Below, one piece after another: positions 51,953 to 64,000 of a stretch of DNA of 64,000 nt. The first letter of the stretch is position 1. The number at the start of each line of letters is the position of its first letter. A program made the position numbers and the translations under genes. The DNA is from Chondrosia reniformis (taxonomy: Eukaryota; Porifera; Demospongiae; Chondrillida; Chondrillidae), in assembly GCA_947172415.1 (NCBI GenBank), contig OX359198.1, forward strand, positions 3,007,401-3,071,400. Direction: 5' to 3'. Under the pieces are notes generated by a model. It was not told where the DNA came from and searched no databases. It saw only the letters and a program-made list of their open reading frames with translations.

Positions 51953-52535
51953 AGTAGTACATAAAACTAGGACCTACCTATTACATAGTTCAACTAGTAC
52001 TAGAACCTACAATTAGTACATACAACTAGTACATACAACTAGTTCATACAACTACATACACCTAGTACATACAACTAGTACATACACCTAGCCCATACAA
52101 CTAGTGCATACAACTAGTACATTCAATTAGTACATTTAAAGAGAACATACACACATAACTAGAACATATAAATAGTACATATAACTAGTACATTCAACTA
52201 GAACATAAAACTAGCACAAACAACTAGTACTTACAACTAGTAAATAGCAAAAACAACTAGTACATAACTAGAACATACAACTAGTACATACAACGAGTAC
52301 ACACAATTAGTACATACAAATATTACATTCAGCTAGTAAATTCAACTAGTACCTACAACTAGTACATACAACTATTATCTCCAACTAGTAAATAAAACCA
52401 GTACTAGTACATATAACTAGTACATACAACTAGTACATACAATTAGCTATGAGTTCATACAACCAGTACATACAACTAGCTATGAGTACATACAACTTGT
52501 ACCTAAAACTAGTATATACAACTACTTCATAAAAC
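51953..52535 (-). repeat. 13-bp minisatellite, minus orientation
   Basis: Matches 23370 and then 23690-24145 in the main array, up to the insertion point of the TIR element. Confidence 0.93.
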
Positions 52536-52663
52536 TACACAGGCGCCATATGACTGATCTGCCTGTTTTTACGTTTTTTTATAAACACTTTTAAGAGCAA
52601 GTTTCGTTCTAACAAAAACGATTTGCTACCTTAAACTGGTATACATCGAAGAGCTTATTTATA

Positions 52664-53445
52664 CAGTGAAACCTCCGAATAACGGACACGCTCGGACCCA
52701 CCATCTTGTCCTTTATTCAGAGGTTGTCCTCTTCTTGGAGGTCGGCCCATAATCACCCTCTAATCAACTAATTGTGTAATAGTAACTAGCTACCAGTTAT
52801 AGTGACACTATATTATGGCTCATGATCAAGATCCAAGAGATGCAATAAATGCACACCAACAAGTTATAGAAAGCTACAAACACTAACATTTTACTAACAT
52901 AACGGTTAACTAACTTAAAGGTTATGCTGGGTACGATCCTCAGAAGCAAGACTTCCTATTAGATGGTTTGGTACGAGTGGTTTTAGGACAGTTAAAATGA
53001 ACAACTACCAAATGAATAAATCATTCGCTTAGGTTTAAGGCCACTTTCATCGACCTGTGAATAGTTGAAAAAATAGGAGCGAAATGAGCTAGCGGGCGGA
53101 ACTGAAATTCACTTGAGACTACGTACGATCCGCTAGACATTTGTAGCTATTTTATGTAGCTAGATACTTATGACTTACGTTAATTTTGTTCACTGTACTA
53201 TTATCGTTTTATCGTATTAGTTTCGTCTCGTCTTTAGTTTAACTGTCCGCTTTCGGAGGTCAGTATGTATTGTCAGAGATCAGTCTGAGGCTTGGTCAGT
53301 GTCCGTTATCCGGAGTTCGGAGGTGCCGCTACTCGGAGGTTCGAAATGTACTAGCTCTATGGGAAAGTCAATCGGGGGCGTATGATTTGTCCGCTGTACA
53401 GAGGTTGTCCGCTTTTCGGAGAGTCCGCTATTAGAGGTTTTACTG
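52664..53445. mobile_element. Nested TA-flanked element, pogo-like TIRs (782 bp)
   Basis: The left end CAGTGAAACCTCCGAATAAC and right end (complement CAGTAAAACCTCTAATAGCG) form inverted repeats, with TA at 52662-52663 and 53446-53447. The right third has several GTCCGCT and CGGAGGT repeats (53250-53440) that echo the TIR. Non-coding, so a non-autonomous element that jumped into the larger transposon. Confidence 0.82.
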
Positions 53446-53613
53446 TATATCAACGAAATCTAAAATTTGAGCGAGATTGAACAACCAATGTCGAAGATAT
53501 AACGTGTTAAAATGGGCCGATTTTAAAACTCTCAGACACTATGCGCTTAGTCTGGGAAAAAGCTAGAACTACGTTCTATACTTCATTGAAAAAGTTACAA
53601 TGTATGCTAACAA

Positions 53614-53749
53614 AATTAAGAAGTCCGTTTCGATTCGCCCATCCGTTGAGAAGAAAACTGTGAAAATACACTTTCAATAGATTAGTAAATGCTATTTAAT
53701 CTTTCATATCTTGGGAAATAAAGCTCAGACGCCAACGGACTTCTTAATT
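53614..53749. repeat. Internal inverted repeat, 16-bp perfect arms
   Basis: AATTAAGAAGTCCGTT (53614-53629) and its exact complement (53734-53749) lie 104 bp apart inside the 2.1-kb TIR element. It could be a subterminal binding site pair or the tips of a small third insertion. Confidence 0.65.
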
Positions 53750-54093
53750 CTTACTAAATGACACTCACTGAATCCATTGAAGCTGACTACACGACTATGA
53801 GGATCTTCTAACTTAAGCACATAGGCAATTTTCCTTCACTTCTGCAATAGATGCCATTTCTCAACATTTAAATCATATTCATTAGCAAATAAGTATATTC
53901 ATGGGATGATTTACACATTTGAAATGCAAATGGTGAAATTTTATAGCCGGATGTTAATATTGCGCAAATCCTAAGTTGTGTAACTGGGTACATGTATACT
54001 ATACGTTGACGCATGTGATCGAGGATCTCCGTAAGGTGTTATTCACATTAAGTATCGCCAAATTTCGAAATTTCGTCTACAATCAAGAAGATT

Positions 54094-54300
54094 ATGCCCC
54101 CCCAAAAAAAGCCAAGAGGGATATCAGTCAATAATCAGATTGCTCTGAAGTTCAACTGTGGCTTTGCAAGAGTTGCTGCATACGAACTATTCGTTAACAA
54201 AAGGTATGTAAAAAATAAGCCGTCCACGATAGCTAGAGAAGTGAATCATGTTATAGCTACTATGCAAAGAGCCCTGAAAAGCCGTTTTCACTTATATTAG
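54094..54300 (+). CDS. Small hypothetical ORF in TIR element
   Basis: 68 codons from ATG after a C-rich run (CCCCCCCC then AAAAAAA). The protein is basic: the N terminus PPQKKPRG resembles a nuclear localization signal, and the middle KRYVKNKPSTIAREVNHVI has a helix-like look. I do not recognize it. It lies in the right arm of the TIR element, so it could be a remnant or first exon of a transposase, or chance. No partner reading frame is seen nearby. Confidence 0.15.
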   Translation: MPPQKKPRGISVNNQIALKFNCGFARVAAYELFVNKRYVKNKPSTIAREVNHVIATMQRALKSRFHLY

Positions 54301-54677
54301 ACATTAATTGTATAATACAATACGTACAAAGTGAGATGATTAAATAAAACATTAATAAGATACGAAATGAGAGGATTATAAGACAAGGATACGAAGCGAG
54401 ACGATTATATACGATACGTAAATCAATTAAGCCAAAGGATGCCTGCTGTTTTAAGTCTATACCCTATAACCAATTTAACAATGGACGATTTTAAATAAAA
54501 TAATAAACAAATAAATAATACAAAAATAGATTTAAATAGATTTGATTTCTTCCGGTGTGTAAACGATAACACTAAATAACGCATTCACTCTAAACGATTC
54601 TTTATTAATTAGCGCTTGTTATGTGTTGATCGCTATAAGGCAGCCTATCCCTAAGGAACAGCCATAAGGTACCAGTG

Positions 54678-57600
54678 TAGTACATAGAACGATTACTTAC
54701 AACTAGTAAAATACATCTACTACATACAACTAGTACATAAAACTAGTCCGACAAATAGTACATACAACTAGTACATACAACTAGTACACAAAAGTAGTCC
54801 ATATAACTAGAACATACAACTAGTTCATACAACTAGTACATACAGGTAGTACCTACAACTAGTTAATATTACCAGTACTAATACCTACAACTAGTGCCTC
54901 CAACTAGTACACACAACTAGTACATATAACTAGTATATACATATAGAACATACAACTAGAACTTACAACTAGTAAGTAGTTCATACAACTAGTTCATACA
55001 ACTAGTACATACAACTAGCACAAACAACTAGTACAAAACTAGTACATACAACCAGTTCAAACAACTAGTAAATATAACTACTACAAACAACTAGTACCTT
55101 CAACTTGTACATAAAACTAGCAACGAGAACATACAACAAATACATACACCTAGTATGAACAACTACTTCATACAACTAGTACATATAACTATTATTTACA
55201 ACTAGTACATACAACTAGTATCTACAACTAGTACATAAAAGTAGAACTACCACTAGTACTTACAACTAGTACACACAACTAGTACAAATTACTGGTACAT
55301 ACAACCAGAACAAACAAGTAGGACATACAACTAGTAAATAGTACATACAACTAGTATATATAACTAGTGCATACAAGTAGTACCTAAAACTAGTTAATAA
55401 AACCAGTAAGAGTACATACAACTAGTTAATTCAACTAGTTCATACAATCTTTGCGATAGTACATCCTTCAAACAACTAGTACATAAATAGTGCATGCAAC
55501 TAGTTAATACAACTAGCACAAACAACTATATACAACAAAACTAACTAGTTCATACAACTAGAACATACAATTAGTACATAAAACTTTTACATTACATCTG
55601 TACATACAACTTGTATTTACAACTAGTAAATCAACCTAGTACTAGTACATACAACTAATCCATACAACTAGTACATGTAACTAGTTCATACAAGTAGTAC
55701 ACATAACTCGTACATACAACAAGTACAAACAACTAGTACATTCAACTAGTACATACAACTACTAAATATAACTAGTACATACAACTGGAACACACATCTA
55801 GTACATACAATTAATAAGTACAACTAGTACATATAAATAGTGCATATATACAACTAGTACATGAAAGTGGTACATACAACTAGTACATTCAACTTCTAAA
55901 TATAACTAGTACATGCAACGATTACACAAACTAGAACATACAACTAGTACATATAACTCGTACATACAAGTAGTACACAAAACTAGTATCGCGTATATAC
56001 AACTAGTACATACAACTGGTACAAACAATTAGAACATACAACCAGTACATATAACTAGGACGTACAACTAGTACACACAACTAGTATCGAGTACAAACAA
56101 CTAGTACATACAACTAGTACAAACAATTAGAACATACAACTAGTACATACAACTGGAACATACAACTAGTATATTCAACTAATACATACAACTAGTTATG
56201 AGTACATACATGTAGTACATACAATTCGTACAAACAACTAGTAACGAGTACATAAAAACTAGTACATACAACTAATAAATACAACTAGTACATTCAAATA
56301 GTAGATACAACTAATACATACACCTACTACATACAACTAGAACATAATTCCTGTACACACAACTAGTACATACATATAGTGCCTACACATTCTAAATATA
56401 CCTAGTACCAGTACATACAACTGGTACATACAACTGGTATCTACGACTAGTGAATAAAACAAGTATTAGTACATACAACTAGAACATACAACTGGCACAT
56501 ACAGCTAGTAATGAGTAAATATAACTAGAAAATACATCTAGTATATACAACTAGTACATACAACTATTAATTACAAGTAATACATTCAAATAATAATTAA
56601 ACCTAGTAATTTTAACTAATAGTAGTACATACAACTAGTACATACAACTACTAATGAGTAAATAGAAGTAGTGCACACATCTAGTGCATGCAACTAGTAC
56701 ATACAACTAGTACATACGACTCATATCTACAACTGATGTATACAATTAGAACCTACAACTAGTAGATACAACTAGTACATACAACTAGTTACTACTACCT
56801 ACAACTAGTATATACAAATAGTAACTACAACTGGTAAATATAGCTATTATATATAGCACACTACTAGTACATATAACAAGTACGTACACATATAACTACT
56901 ACATATAAATATTACATACACCTAGTATATATAATTAGTTCATACAACTAGTAAATACAACTAGTACACACAAGTAGTACATACAACTAGTACATACAAC
57001 TAGTACACTCAAGTAGTACATACAACTAGTACACACAACTAGTACACACAACAATTAAACACAACCAATACAAACAACTAGTACATACAAATAGTACAAA
57101 CAACTATACAACTAGAACCCACCTAGTACCTGGTACAACTAGCACTAGAACCAATAACAATTACATACAACTAATACATACAACTAATATTGAGCACATA
57201 GAACTTGTACAAACAACTAGTACATATAAGTAGTACATAAAACTAGTACATACAACTAGTACCTAGTATAACTAGTACTAGAACCTACAACTAGTACATA
57301 CAACTAGTACATATAAATGATGCATACAACTAGTACATAAAACTAGTACCCACAACTAGAAAATACAACGATGATATACAACTAGTGCATACAACTAGTA
57401 CATACAACAATTACACAAAACTAATACATATATTCATTACATATAGTACATATATATAGTACTTACAACTAGTACATAAGACTAGTACAAACAACTAGTA
57501 CATACAATTAGTACATAGCTAATACATACAACTAGTATATACATACAACTAGTATATACAATTGGTTGATAATGACTACATACACCTAGTTCACACAACC

Positions 57601-59243
57601 AGTACCTACAATTAGTTAATACAACTAGTACTAGTACAAAACACTAGTAGATACAATTAGTATATACACCTACTACATACAACTAGTACATACAACTAGT
57701 ACCCACAACTACTACATAAAACTAGTACATACACATATAATTAGTACATATAAATAGCACTTACAACTACTAAATACAAGAAGTACATACTAGTGATATA
57801 TAGCTAGTACATACAACTAGTACATATAATTAGTGCATACAATTAGTACATAGAAATAATACATGCAATTAGTACATACAAATAGAACAAACAGGTAGTA
57901 CATACAACTTGTACTTACCTAGTACCCACTATAACTAGTACCATAAAGAACCTATAACTATTACATACAGCTAGAACATATATACAACTAGTACATATAA
58001 CTAGTACTTACAACTCGTTCATATAACTAGAGCATACAACTAGTACATACAAATAGTAAGTACATGTAGTACGTACATGTACTTAACACAACTAGTACAT
58101 ACAACTAGTCCACACAACTAGTACTAACAACTAGTACATATAACTAGTACCTACAACCCGTGCATATAACTAGTGCATACAACAATTACCCACAACTAGT
58201 TCATACACCTAGTACATACAACTAGTATCTAGTACATACAACTAGAACCCTCCTAGTACCTGGTACAACTAGCACTAGAACCAACAACAATTACATACCA
58301 CTAGTAAATACTACAATTATACATAACTAGTATATACAACTAGTACATACAACTAGTATTGCGTACATAGAACTAGTACAAACAACTAGAACGTAGTATA
58401 ACTAGTACTAGAACCTACCACTAGTATATACAACTAGTACATATAAATGATGCGTACAACGAGTACATAAAACTAGTACATACAAATAGTACATAAACCT
58501 AGTACATACAGATAGTAAATACAACTAGTGCATATAAATAGTACAGACAACTAGTACATACAACTGGTAAAGACAACTTGTGCATACAACTAGTACACAC
58601 AACTAGTACATACAACTAGGACATACAATTAGTACATGCAGTATTACATACAACTATTACACACAACTAGTTAATACAAATAGTACATACAATAATTACA
58701 CACAACTAGTACATACAAATAGTACATACTACTTGTATCTAGTCCATGCAAATAGGATCTACCTAGTACCTAGTATATATAGGACTAGAACCTACAACCA
58801 GTACATACAACTAGTACATATAACTAGTTCATACAGCTAGTATATACACCTAATACACGCAACTACTACATATAACTAGAATAAACACAGATAACTAGTA
58901 CATATAAATAGTATATACAACTAGAACATAAACTAGAACATACAACTAGTACATACAACAAGTACATACAACTAGAAGCTACCTAGTACGTAGTACAACT
59001 AGTATTAAAACCTACAACTAGTATCTACACTTAGTAATACAACTATTACACACAACTAGTACAAACAACTAGAACAAACAACTAGGACATACAACTAGGA
59101 CACACTACTAGTATATACAACAAATACACACATCCTAGTATATAAAACTAGTACATACAACTTCTATCCAGAACATACAACTAGGATCTACCTAGAGCAT
59201 AGAACTAGTACATACAACTAGTACATACAACTAGTACAAACAA
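54678..59243 (-). repeat. 13-bp minisatellite array, minus orientation
   Basis: A condensed, collinear paralog of the main array: 55110-55560 matches 28500-28960, 55955-56590 matches 34640-35240, and 56745-59190 matches 38305-40200. It lacks the PLEs present in the main array. It breaks off at the short linker. No gene seen. Confidence 0.93.
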
Positions 59244-59608
59244 GGAGTTTGAGTTTAAAAAATTCGTGGGTGCCAGGCGCCCCTTAATAAACTCGAACTA
59301 CTTGGCTAGTTCTTATAGATATCTGGTTAACCGATTTCCGATCGACTCTTGTTGGCCGTCAATTTTTCAAGGCCATATCTCGTAGAAAACGATTTTGCGC
59401 AAGCTTTACGTTGCATAGTATTAGTAAGGGTGGTTTTTAAGTCCATTTTGTTCGTTCAATGTTCTACGCTAAGGAAGAGAAAGCTAATTTTAAGCTAGAA
59501 AACGTCCGCCATTTTTTGACAGATATATATATATATATATACAAGACTAGGAACAGGAAGCCATACGTTAACATAATTTCTGAAAATAATATAGGGGCGA
59601 CCCAAAAA
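59244..59608. mobile_element. Short linker element (365 bp)
   Basis: Left half (59244-59521) matches 47890-48196 and right half (59542-59608) matches 51880-51950, joined by a TA tract. Satellite on the left ends ACAAACAA and resumes TTAAAACATAAAAC; the uninterrupted paralog reads ACAAACAATTAGAACATAAAAC at 40290-40310, so this is a clean insertion at the equivalent of 40297/40298. The hairpin at 59246-59299 forms its left tip. No protein. Confidence 0.8.
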
Positions 59609-60735
59609 TTAAAACATAAAACTAGTACATACATATAATACATACGATTAGTACGTACAACTAGAACATACAACTAGTTACTGGTACAACAACTAGTACA
59701 TACAACTAGTAACTACAAATAGTAAATATTGTGAGAACATACGACAATCAGACACAACTAGAACATATAACTAGGTCACCTAGTACATACAACTAGGATA
59801 TAGAAGTATTATAAACAACTAGTACACACAACCAGTACAACCAGTGCATAGAACAAGAAACTAGTATATACATACAACTAGTACATAGCTAGTACATACA
59901 AGTAATAAATACATACAACTAGTACATACAATTGGTACATAACTAGTACATGCAACTAGTTCTTTAACTAGTACATAAAATTCATGCATGCAACTTCTAC
60001 ATGCAACTACAACATACAACTATCCCAAAAACTATTAAATATAACTAATACCAGTACATACACCTAGTAGAGAAAACTAGTATATACACCTAGTACATAA
60101 AATTAGTACATACAACTAGTACATAGAACAAGTACATAAAACTAGTACATAAAACTAGTGCATACAACTAGTACATATAACTAGTACATATAACTATTAC
60201 ATACAAGGACTACATTCAACTAGTACTTACAACTAGTAGATATAATTTGTATTAGTATATACAATTAGTACAATCAACTAGGACGTACAATTAGTACATA
60301 CAAATAGTACAAACAGCTAGTACATACAACTTGTATCTATCTAGTACCCACTAAAACTAGTGCTAGAATCTGTAACTATTACATACAGCTAGTACATACA
60401 ACTAGTACATATAACTAGTACATTCAACTAGTACATATACTTATTACAAACACATATAACTAGTACATTCAACTAGTACATATACTTATTACAAACACAT
60501 ATAACTAGTACATTCAACTAGTACATATACTTATTACAAACACATATAACTAGTACATTCAACTAGTACATATACTTATTACAAACACATATAACTAGTA
60601 CATACATAATAGTACATCAACTTGTATCTAGTACATGCAACTAGGATCTACCTAGTACCTAGTATAACCAGAACTAGAACCTACAACTAGTATATACAAG
60701 TAGGACATATAACTAGTACATACATATATATAAAG
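59609..60735 (-). repeat. 13-bp minisatellite array, minus orientation
   Basis: Continues the series exactly where 54678-59243 left off (equal to 40298 onward), ending at the second foldback-tipped element. No gene seen. Confidence 0.93.
60421..60600. repeat. 45-bp unit repeated four times
   Basis: CATTCAACTAGTACATATAC begins at 60421, 60466, 60511 and 60556; the four 45-bp copies look identical. 45 is not a multiple of 13 because the unit contains an aberrant monomer (TTATTACAAACACATATAAC). The paralog near 41216 has one copy. Confidence 0.93.
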
Positions 60736-60972
60736 GAAATATTAAAAATTTTCTATAAAAATAGTGAAGATGTAGGGATGGCATAAAAAGTAGAGAAACA
60801 AGAAAGGGATGTTACACAGTGAAGCATTAGCTATACATGAGTCATACAACACCCTTGCTTGTAGGATTCATGTATAGCTAATGCTTAACTGTGTAACATC
60901 CCTTTCTTGTTTCTCTACTTTTTATGCGATTCCTATATCTTCACTATTTTTGTAGAAAATTTTTAATATTTC
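60736..60972. repeat. Near-perfect foldback hairpin
   Basis: The tips GAAATATTAAAAATTTTCT (60736-60754) and their exact complement (60954-60972) bound arms of about 105 bp around a 27-nt loop (near GTCATACAACACCC). The arms are better conserved than the flanks when compared with 30561-30760. An RNA from here would form a long hairpin. Confidence 0.9.
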
Positions 60973-61242
60973 TAGTTTTTGTACTTTTTATGGAGCAAGC
61001 ATGGGCTAGGAATTAGATTCGTACAATTAAAACCATTTTATTTTCGCAATCTTCGACTGAATATGACATCATTAAAATGGCGACTTTATTGAGGCATTGA
61101 CTCTAGGGTCATGAAAAACCGTCGTGCTCAATAATAGCGTTATCGCTCTCGCTTCTACAAAAGAATACAGCTCGGAAAATTTGCAGTAGTTTCGTTTAAC
61201 AATTAGTCCAAAAGCTTATATAATTTTATGGTTATGGCTAAC

Positions 61243-61331
61243 GAAGAAGAAGAAGAAGAAGAAGAAGAAGAAGAAGAAGAAGAAGAAGAAGAAGAATAAG
61301 GAGAAGAAGAAGAAGAAGAATAGGAAGAAGA
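61243..61331. repeat. GAA microsatellite
   Basis: About 90 bp of (GAA)n with a few interruptions. The homologous site in copy 1 (near 31010) has only four repeats. Confidence 0.95.
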
Positions 61332-61523
61332 CGAAAATGGGAATTTTTAAGATCCATTATTTCGCCAGGAGGACATATTCGCTTGCTTTTAAGGTCTATT
61401 CAGAGTATGTATATTGTACATTTAGCTATACATAGCCTTGTTTTGTCGATTTTCAGCCTATTTCGGGATTTCGCTCCTATACCGATGTATGGGGAAAACG
61501 AAAAAAACCTGTCATCCTTACAT

Positions 61524-61545
61524 AGGGAGTACTACCGTACTCCCT
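61524..61545. repeat. Small perfect hairpin near element end
   Basis: AGGGAGTAC and GTACTCCCT around a TACC loop, 8 bp before the resumption of satellite. It may mark the 3' tip of the foldback-tipped element; copy 1 ends before this point. Confidence 0.6.
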
Positions 61546-61553
61546 GATACTAC

Positions 61554-64000
61554 ATACACCAAGTACATACAACTAGGACATAAAAGTAATATATACAACT
61601 AGTACACACAACCAGTGCATACAACTTGTACGAACAACCAAAAACTAGTACATACAGCTAGTTCATAGAATGTGAAACATAAAACTACCACATAAACCTA
61701 GTATATACAACTAGTGCACAGCTAGGACATACAAGTTATATATACATACAACTAGTATATACAATTTGTACATAACTAGTACATGCAACTATTTCATACA
61801 ACTAGTACATGCAAGTTCTACATATAACTTGTACCTACACCTATTAAATATAACTAATACTAGTACATACAACTAGTATATAAAACTAGTATATACACCT
61901 AGTACATAAAATTAGCATATACAACTAGTATACACAACTATTACATATAACTAGTACATACAACTAGTAAATACAACTACTACATACCACTTGTACATAG
62001 AACAAGTACATACACCTAGTACACACAACTAGAACCTATCTAATACCTAGTACAACTAGTACTAGAACCTACAACCAGTACTTACAACTAGTACATACAA
62101 CAAATATCGAGTATATACAACTAGTACTTACAACTAGTACATAGAAATAGAAACTAGTACAAACAACTAGTACATAGAAAGAATACATAAAACTCATCCA
62201 TACAATTAGTACATAGCTCTTATATACAAGTAATATACACAATTGGTACATATCTAGTACAGCAACTAGTACATACAACTAGTACACACAACTACTACAT
62301 ATAACTAGTACACACAACTAGTACATACAACTAGTACAAAGAACGAGTACATAAAGGTAGTACATACAACTAGTACATACAACTAGTGTATACAACTGGT
62401 ACATAACTAGTACATACAACAAGTACATACAACCAGTACATATAACTAGTACATACAACTATTACATACAACTACTACATACAACTAGTGCCTACAACTA
62501 GTAGATATAAATTGTACTAGTACATACCATTAGTACAATCAAGTAGTATATACAATTAGTACACACAAATAGTACAAACAGCTAGTACATACAACTAGTA
62601 CATATAAGTAGTACCCAACTAGTACATATACTTTTTACATACACATTTAACTAGTACATACAAATAGTACATCAACTTGTATTTAGTACTTGCAACTATA
62701 ATCTACCTAGTCCCTAGCATAACTAGAACTAGAACCTACAAATAGTATATACAACTACTACATATAACTAGTACATACAACAAGTACACACAACTAGTAC
62801 ATACAACTAGTAAATAGTACACACAACTAGTAAAAACAATTTGAACATACAACTAGTACATAAAACTAGCAATGAGTACATACGAGTTCATACAATTAGT
62901 ACATAAAACTACTTCATACAACTAGTACATATAACGATTACTTACAACTAGTGCATACGACTAGTATCTACAACTAGTACATACAACTAGTACACACAAC
63001 TAGTATATATTACTAGTACATACAACTAGTACTTACAACAAGTCCATACAACTAGTACATACAACTAGTAAATAATACACACAACTAGTACATACAACTA
63101 GTAAGTAGTACATACAACTAATACATATAACTAGTAGATACAAGTAGTACCTACAACTAGTTAATATTACCAGTAATAGTACCTACAACTATTTTATACA
63201 ACTAGTTCATACAACTAGTACATAAATAGTTCATACAACTAGTTAACATAAATAGCACAAACAATTACAACATAACTAGTACATACAACTAGTATATACA
63301 ACTAGAACATACAATTGGAACATACAACCATTACATTAAACCTGTACATACAACTTTTACCTACAACTAGTAAATAAACCTAGTACTAGTACATACAACT
63401 AGTACATATAATTACTTTATACAACTAGTACAATCAACTAGTCCAAAAAACTAGTTCATACAACTAGTACGTACATTTAGTATCTTCAACGAGTAAATAT
63501 AACTAGTAGTAGTTCATACAACTAGTGCATACAACTAGTACATAACACTAGCAACGAGTACATACGATTACTCGCAACTAGTACATAAAACTACTTCATA
63601 CAACTAGTACATATAACTATAACTTACAACTAGTACATACGACTAGTATCTACAACTAGTACATAAAACTAGACCTAAAATTAGGACATACAACTAGTAC
63701 ACACAAGTAGTACATATTGCTAGTTCATACAAATAGTACATACAACCAGACAATACAACTAGTAAATACAACTAGTAAATAGTACACACAACTAGTAAAT
63801 AGTACATACAACTATTACTTATAACTAGTACATACACGTAGTACCTACAACTTGTTAATAATACTTGTACTAGTACTTATAACTAGTGCCTACTACTAGT
63901 ACACGCAACTAGTACATATAACTAGTACATATAACTAGTACATACAACTAGTACATACAACCAGAACATACAACTACATATAACTAGTACATACAAGTAG
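61554..64000 (-). repeat. 13-bp minisatellite array, minus orientation, runs off window
   Basis: Resumes with the series seen at about 41400 and 46900, then follows 16780-17300 (at 62030-62760) and 18170-18850 (at 63180-63850). No gene seen. The array continues past the window edge. Confidence 0.93.

Larger units (their letters stand above)
52538..54677. mobile_element. TA-flanked TIR transposon, 2.14 kb, class uncertain
   Basis: The left end CACAGGCGCCATATGACTG and the complement of the right end, CACTGGTACCTTATGGCTG, match at most positions, giving a TIR of consensus CACWGGYRCCWTATGRCTG. TA flanks both ends. The paralogous satellite at 24141-24150 reads AAAACTAGTA with one TA, which proves the insertion and a 2-bp duplication. 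A second TIR element is nested at 52664-53445. 53446-54093 and 54301-54677 show no gene. TA target suggests the Tc1/mariner/pogo realm, but no transposase is recognized. Confidence 0.8.
60736..61553. mobile_element. Foldback-tipped element, copy 2 (about 820 bp)
   Basis: Begins with a 237-bp palindrome and continues with the same non-coding sequence as 30761-31098, plus about 130 bp around a GAA tract and a 3' extension to 61553 that copy 1 lacks. Satellite flanks match about 41385 with no insert there. No protein visible. Confidence 0.75.

Noticed and set aside
49200-51962. Frames such as MQVTNLYTDASDSQ and MMHLHANISKNSS occurring on both strands
   Set aside because: Mirror images produced by the large palindromes, with no consistent codon signal or known domain.
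7810-60735. CRISPR-like array (short regular repeats)
   Set aside because: Repeats are contiguous 13-mers without unique spacers, in an animal-type sequence with retroelements and no cas genes.

Overview
Eukaryotic, almost certainly invertebrate metazoan, repeat-dominated DNA. I found no host gene, tRNA or rRNA. Most of the 64 kb is one degenerate minisatellite with a 13-bp monomer (TAGTTGTATGTAC; reverse complement ACATACAACTAGT-type) interrupted by mobile elements. The evidence for an animal is the set of Penelope-like retroelements (PLEs): one permuted lineage (GIY-YIG endonuclease before the reverse transcriptase, CxC linker: Naiad-type) and two canonical lineages (RT then GIY-YIG), plus TA-flanked pogo-like elements and foldback elements. 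The species cannot be told from the sequence.

Layout. 1-122: end of a hairpin-tipped linker element, inverted. 123-7809: minisatellite, TAGTTGTATGTAC on the + strand. 7810-9297: same satellite, opposite orientation. 9298-12559 and 13340-16247: two Naiad-type PLE copies facing each other around a 780-bp satellite segment that is itself inverted. 16248-47854: minus-oriented satellite carrying a pogo-like MITE (19320-19662), a head-to-head canonical PLE pair (25250-27535), a foldback-tipped element (30561-31098), a third PLE (35796-38033) and a PLE 3' scrap (41641-41870). 47855-51952: long linker element holding two tandem units, each with a large palindrome. 51953-59243: minus-oriented satellite with a 2.1-kb TIR element (52538-54677) that contains a second one (52664-53445). 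59244-59608: short linker element. 59609-64000: minus-oriented satellite with a second foldback-tipped element (60736-61553).

The satellite is not a simple array. The same kilobase-scale series of monomer variants recurs at several places (for example 7810-9297, 38124-39799 and 56745-58850), so paralogous uninterrupted copies serve as empty sites for the insertions. These comparisons fix boundaries and target duplications for several elements, show that the segment between the two Naiad copies has been inverted, and show that the left 7.8 kb is an inverted duplicate of the array that ends at 47.85 kb.

No element looks intact. The RT and endonuclease reading frames carry frameshifts, stops or deletions, and some lesions are shared by both Naiad copies. 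All coordinate comparisons were made by eye.
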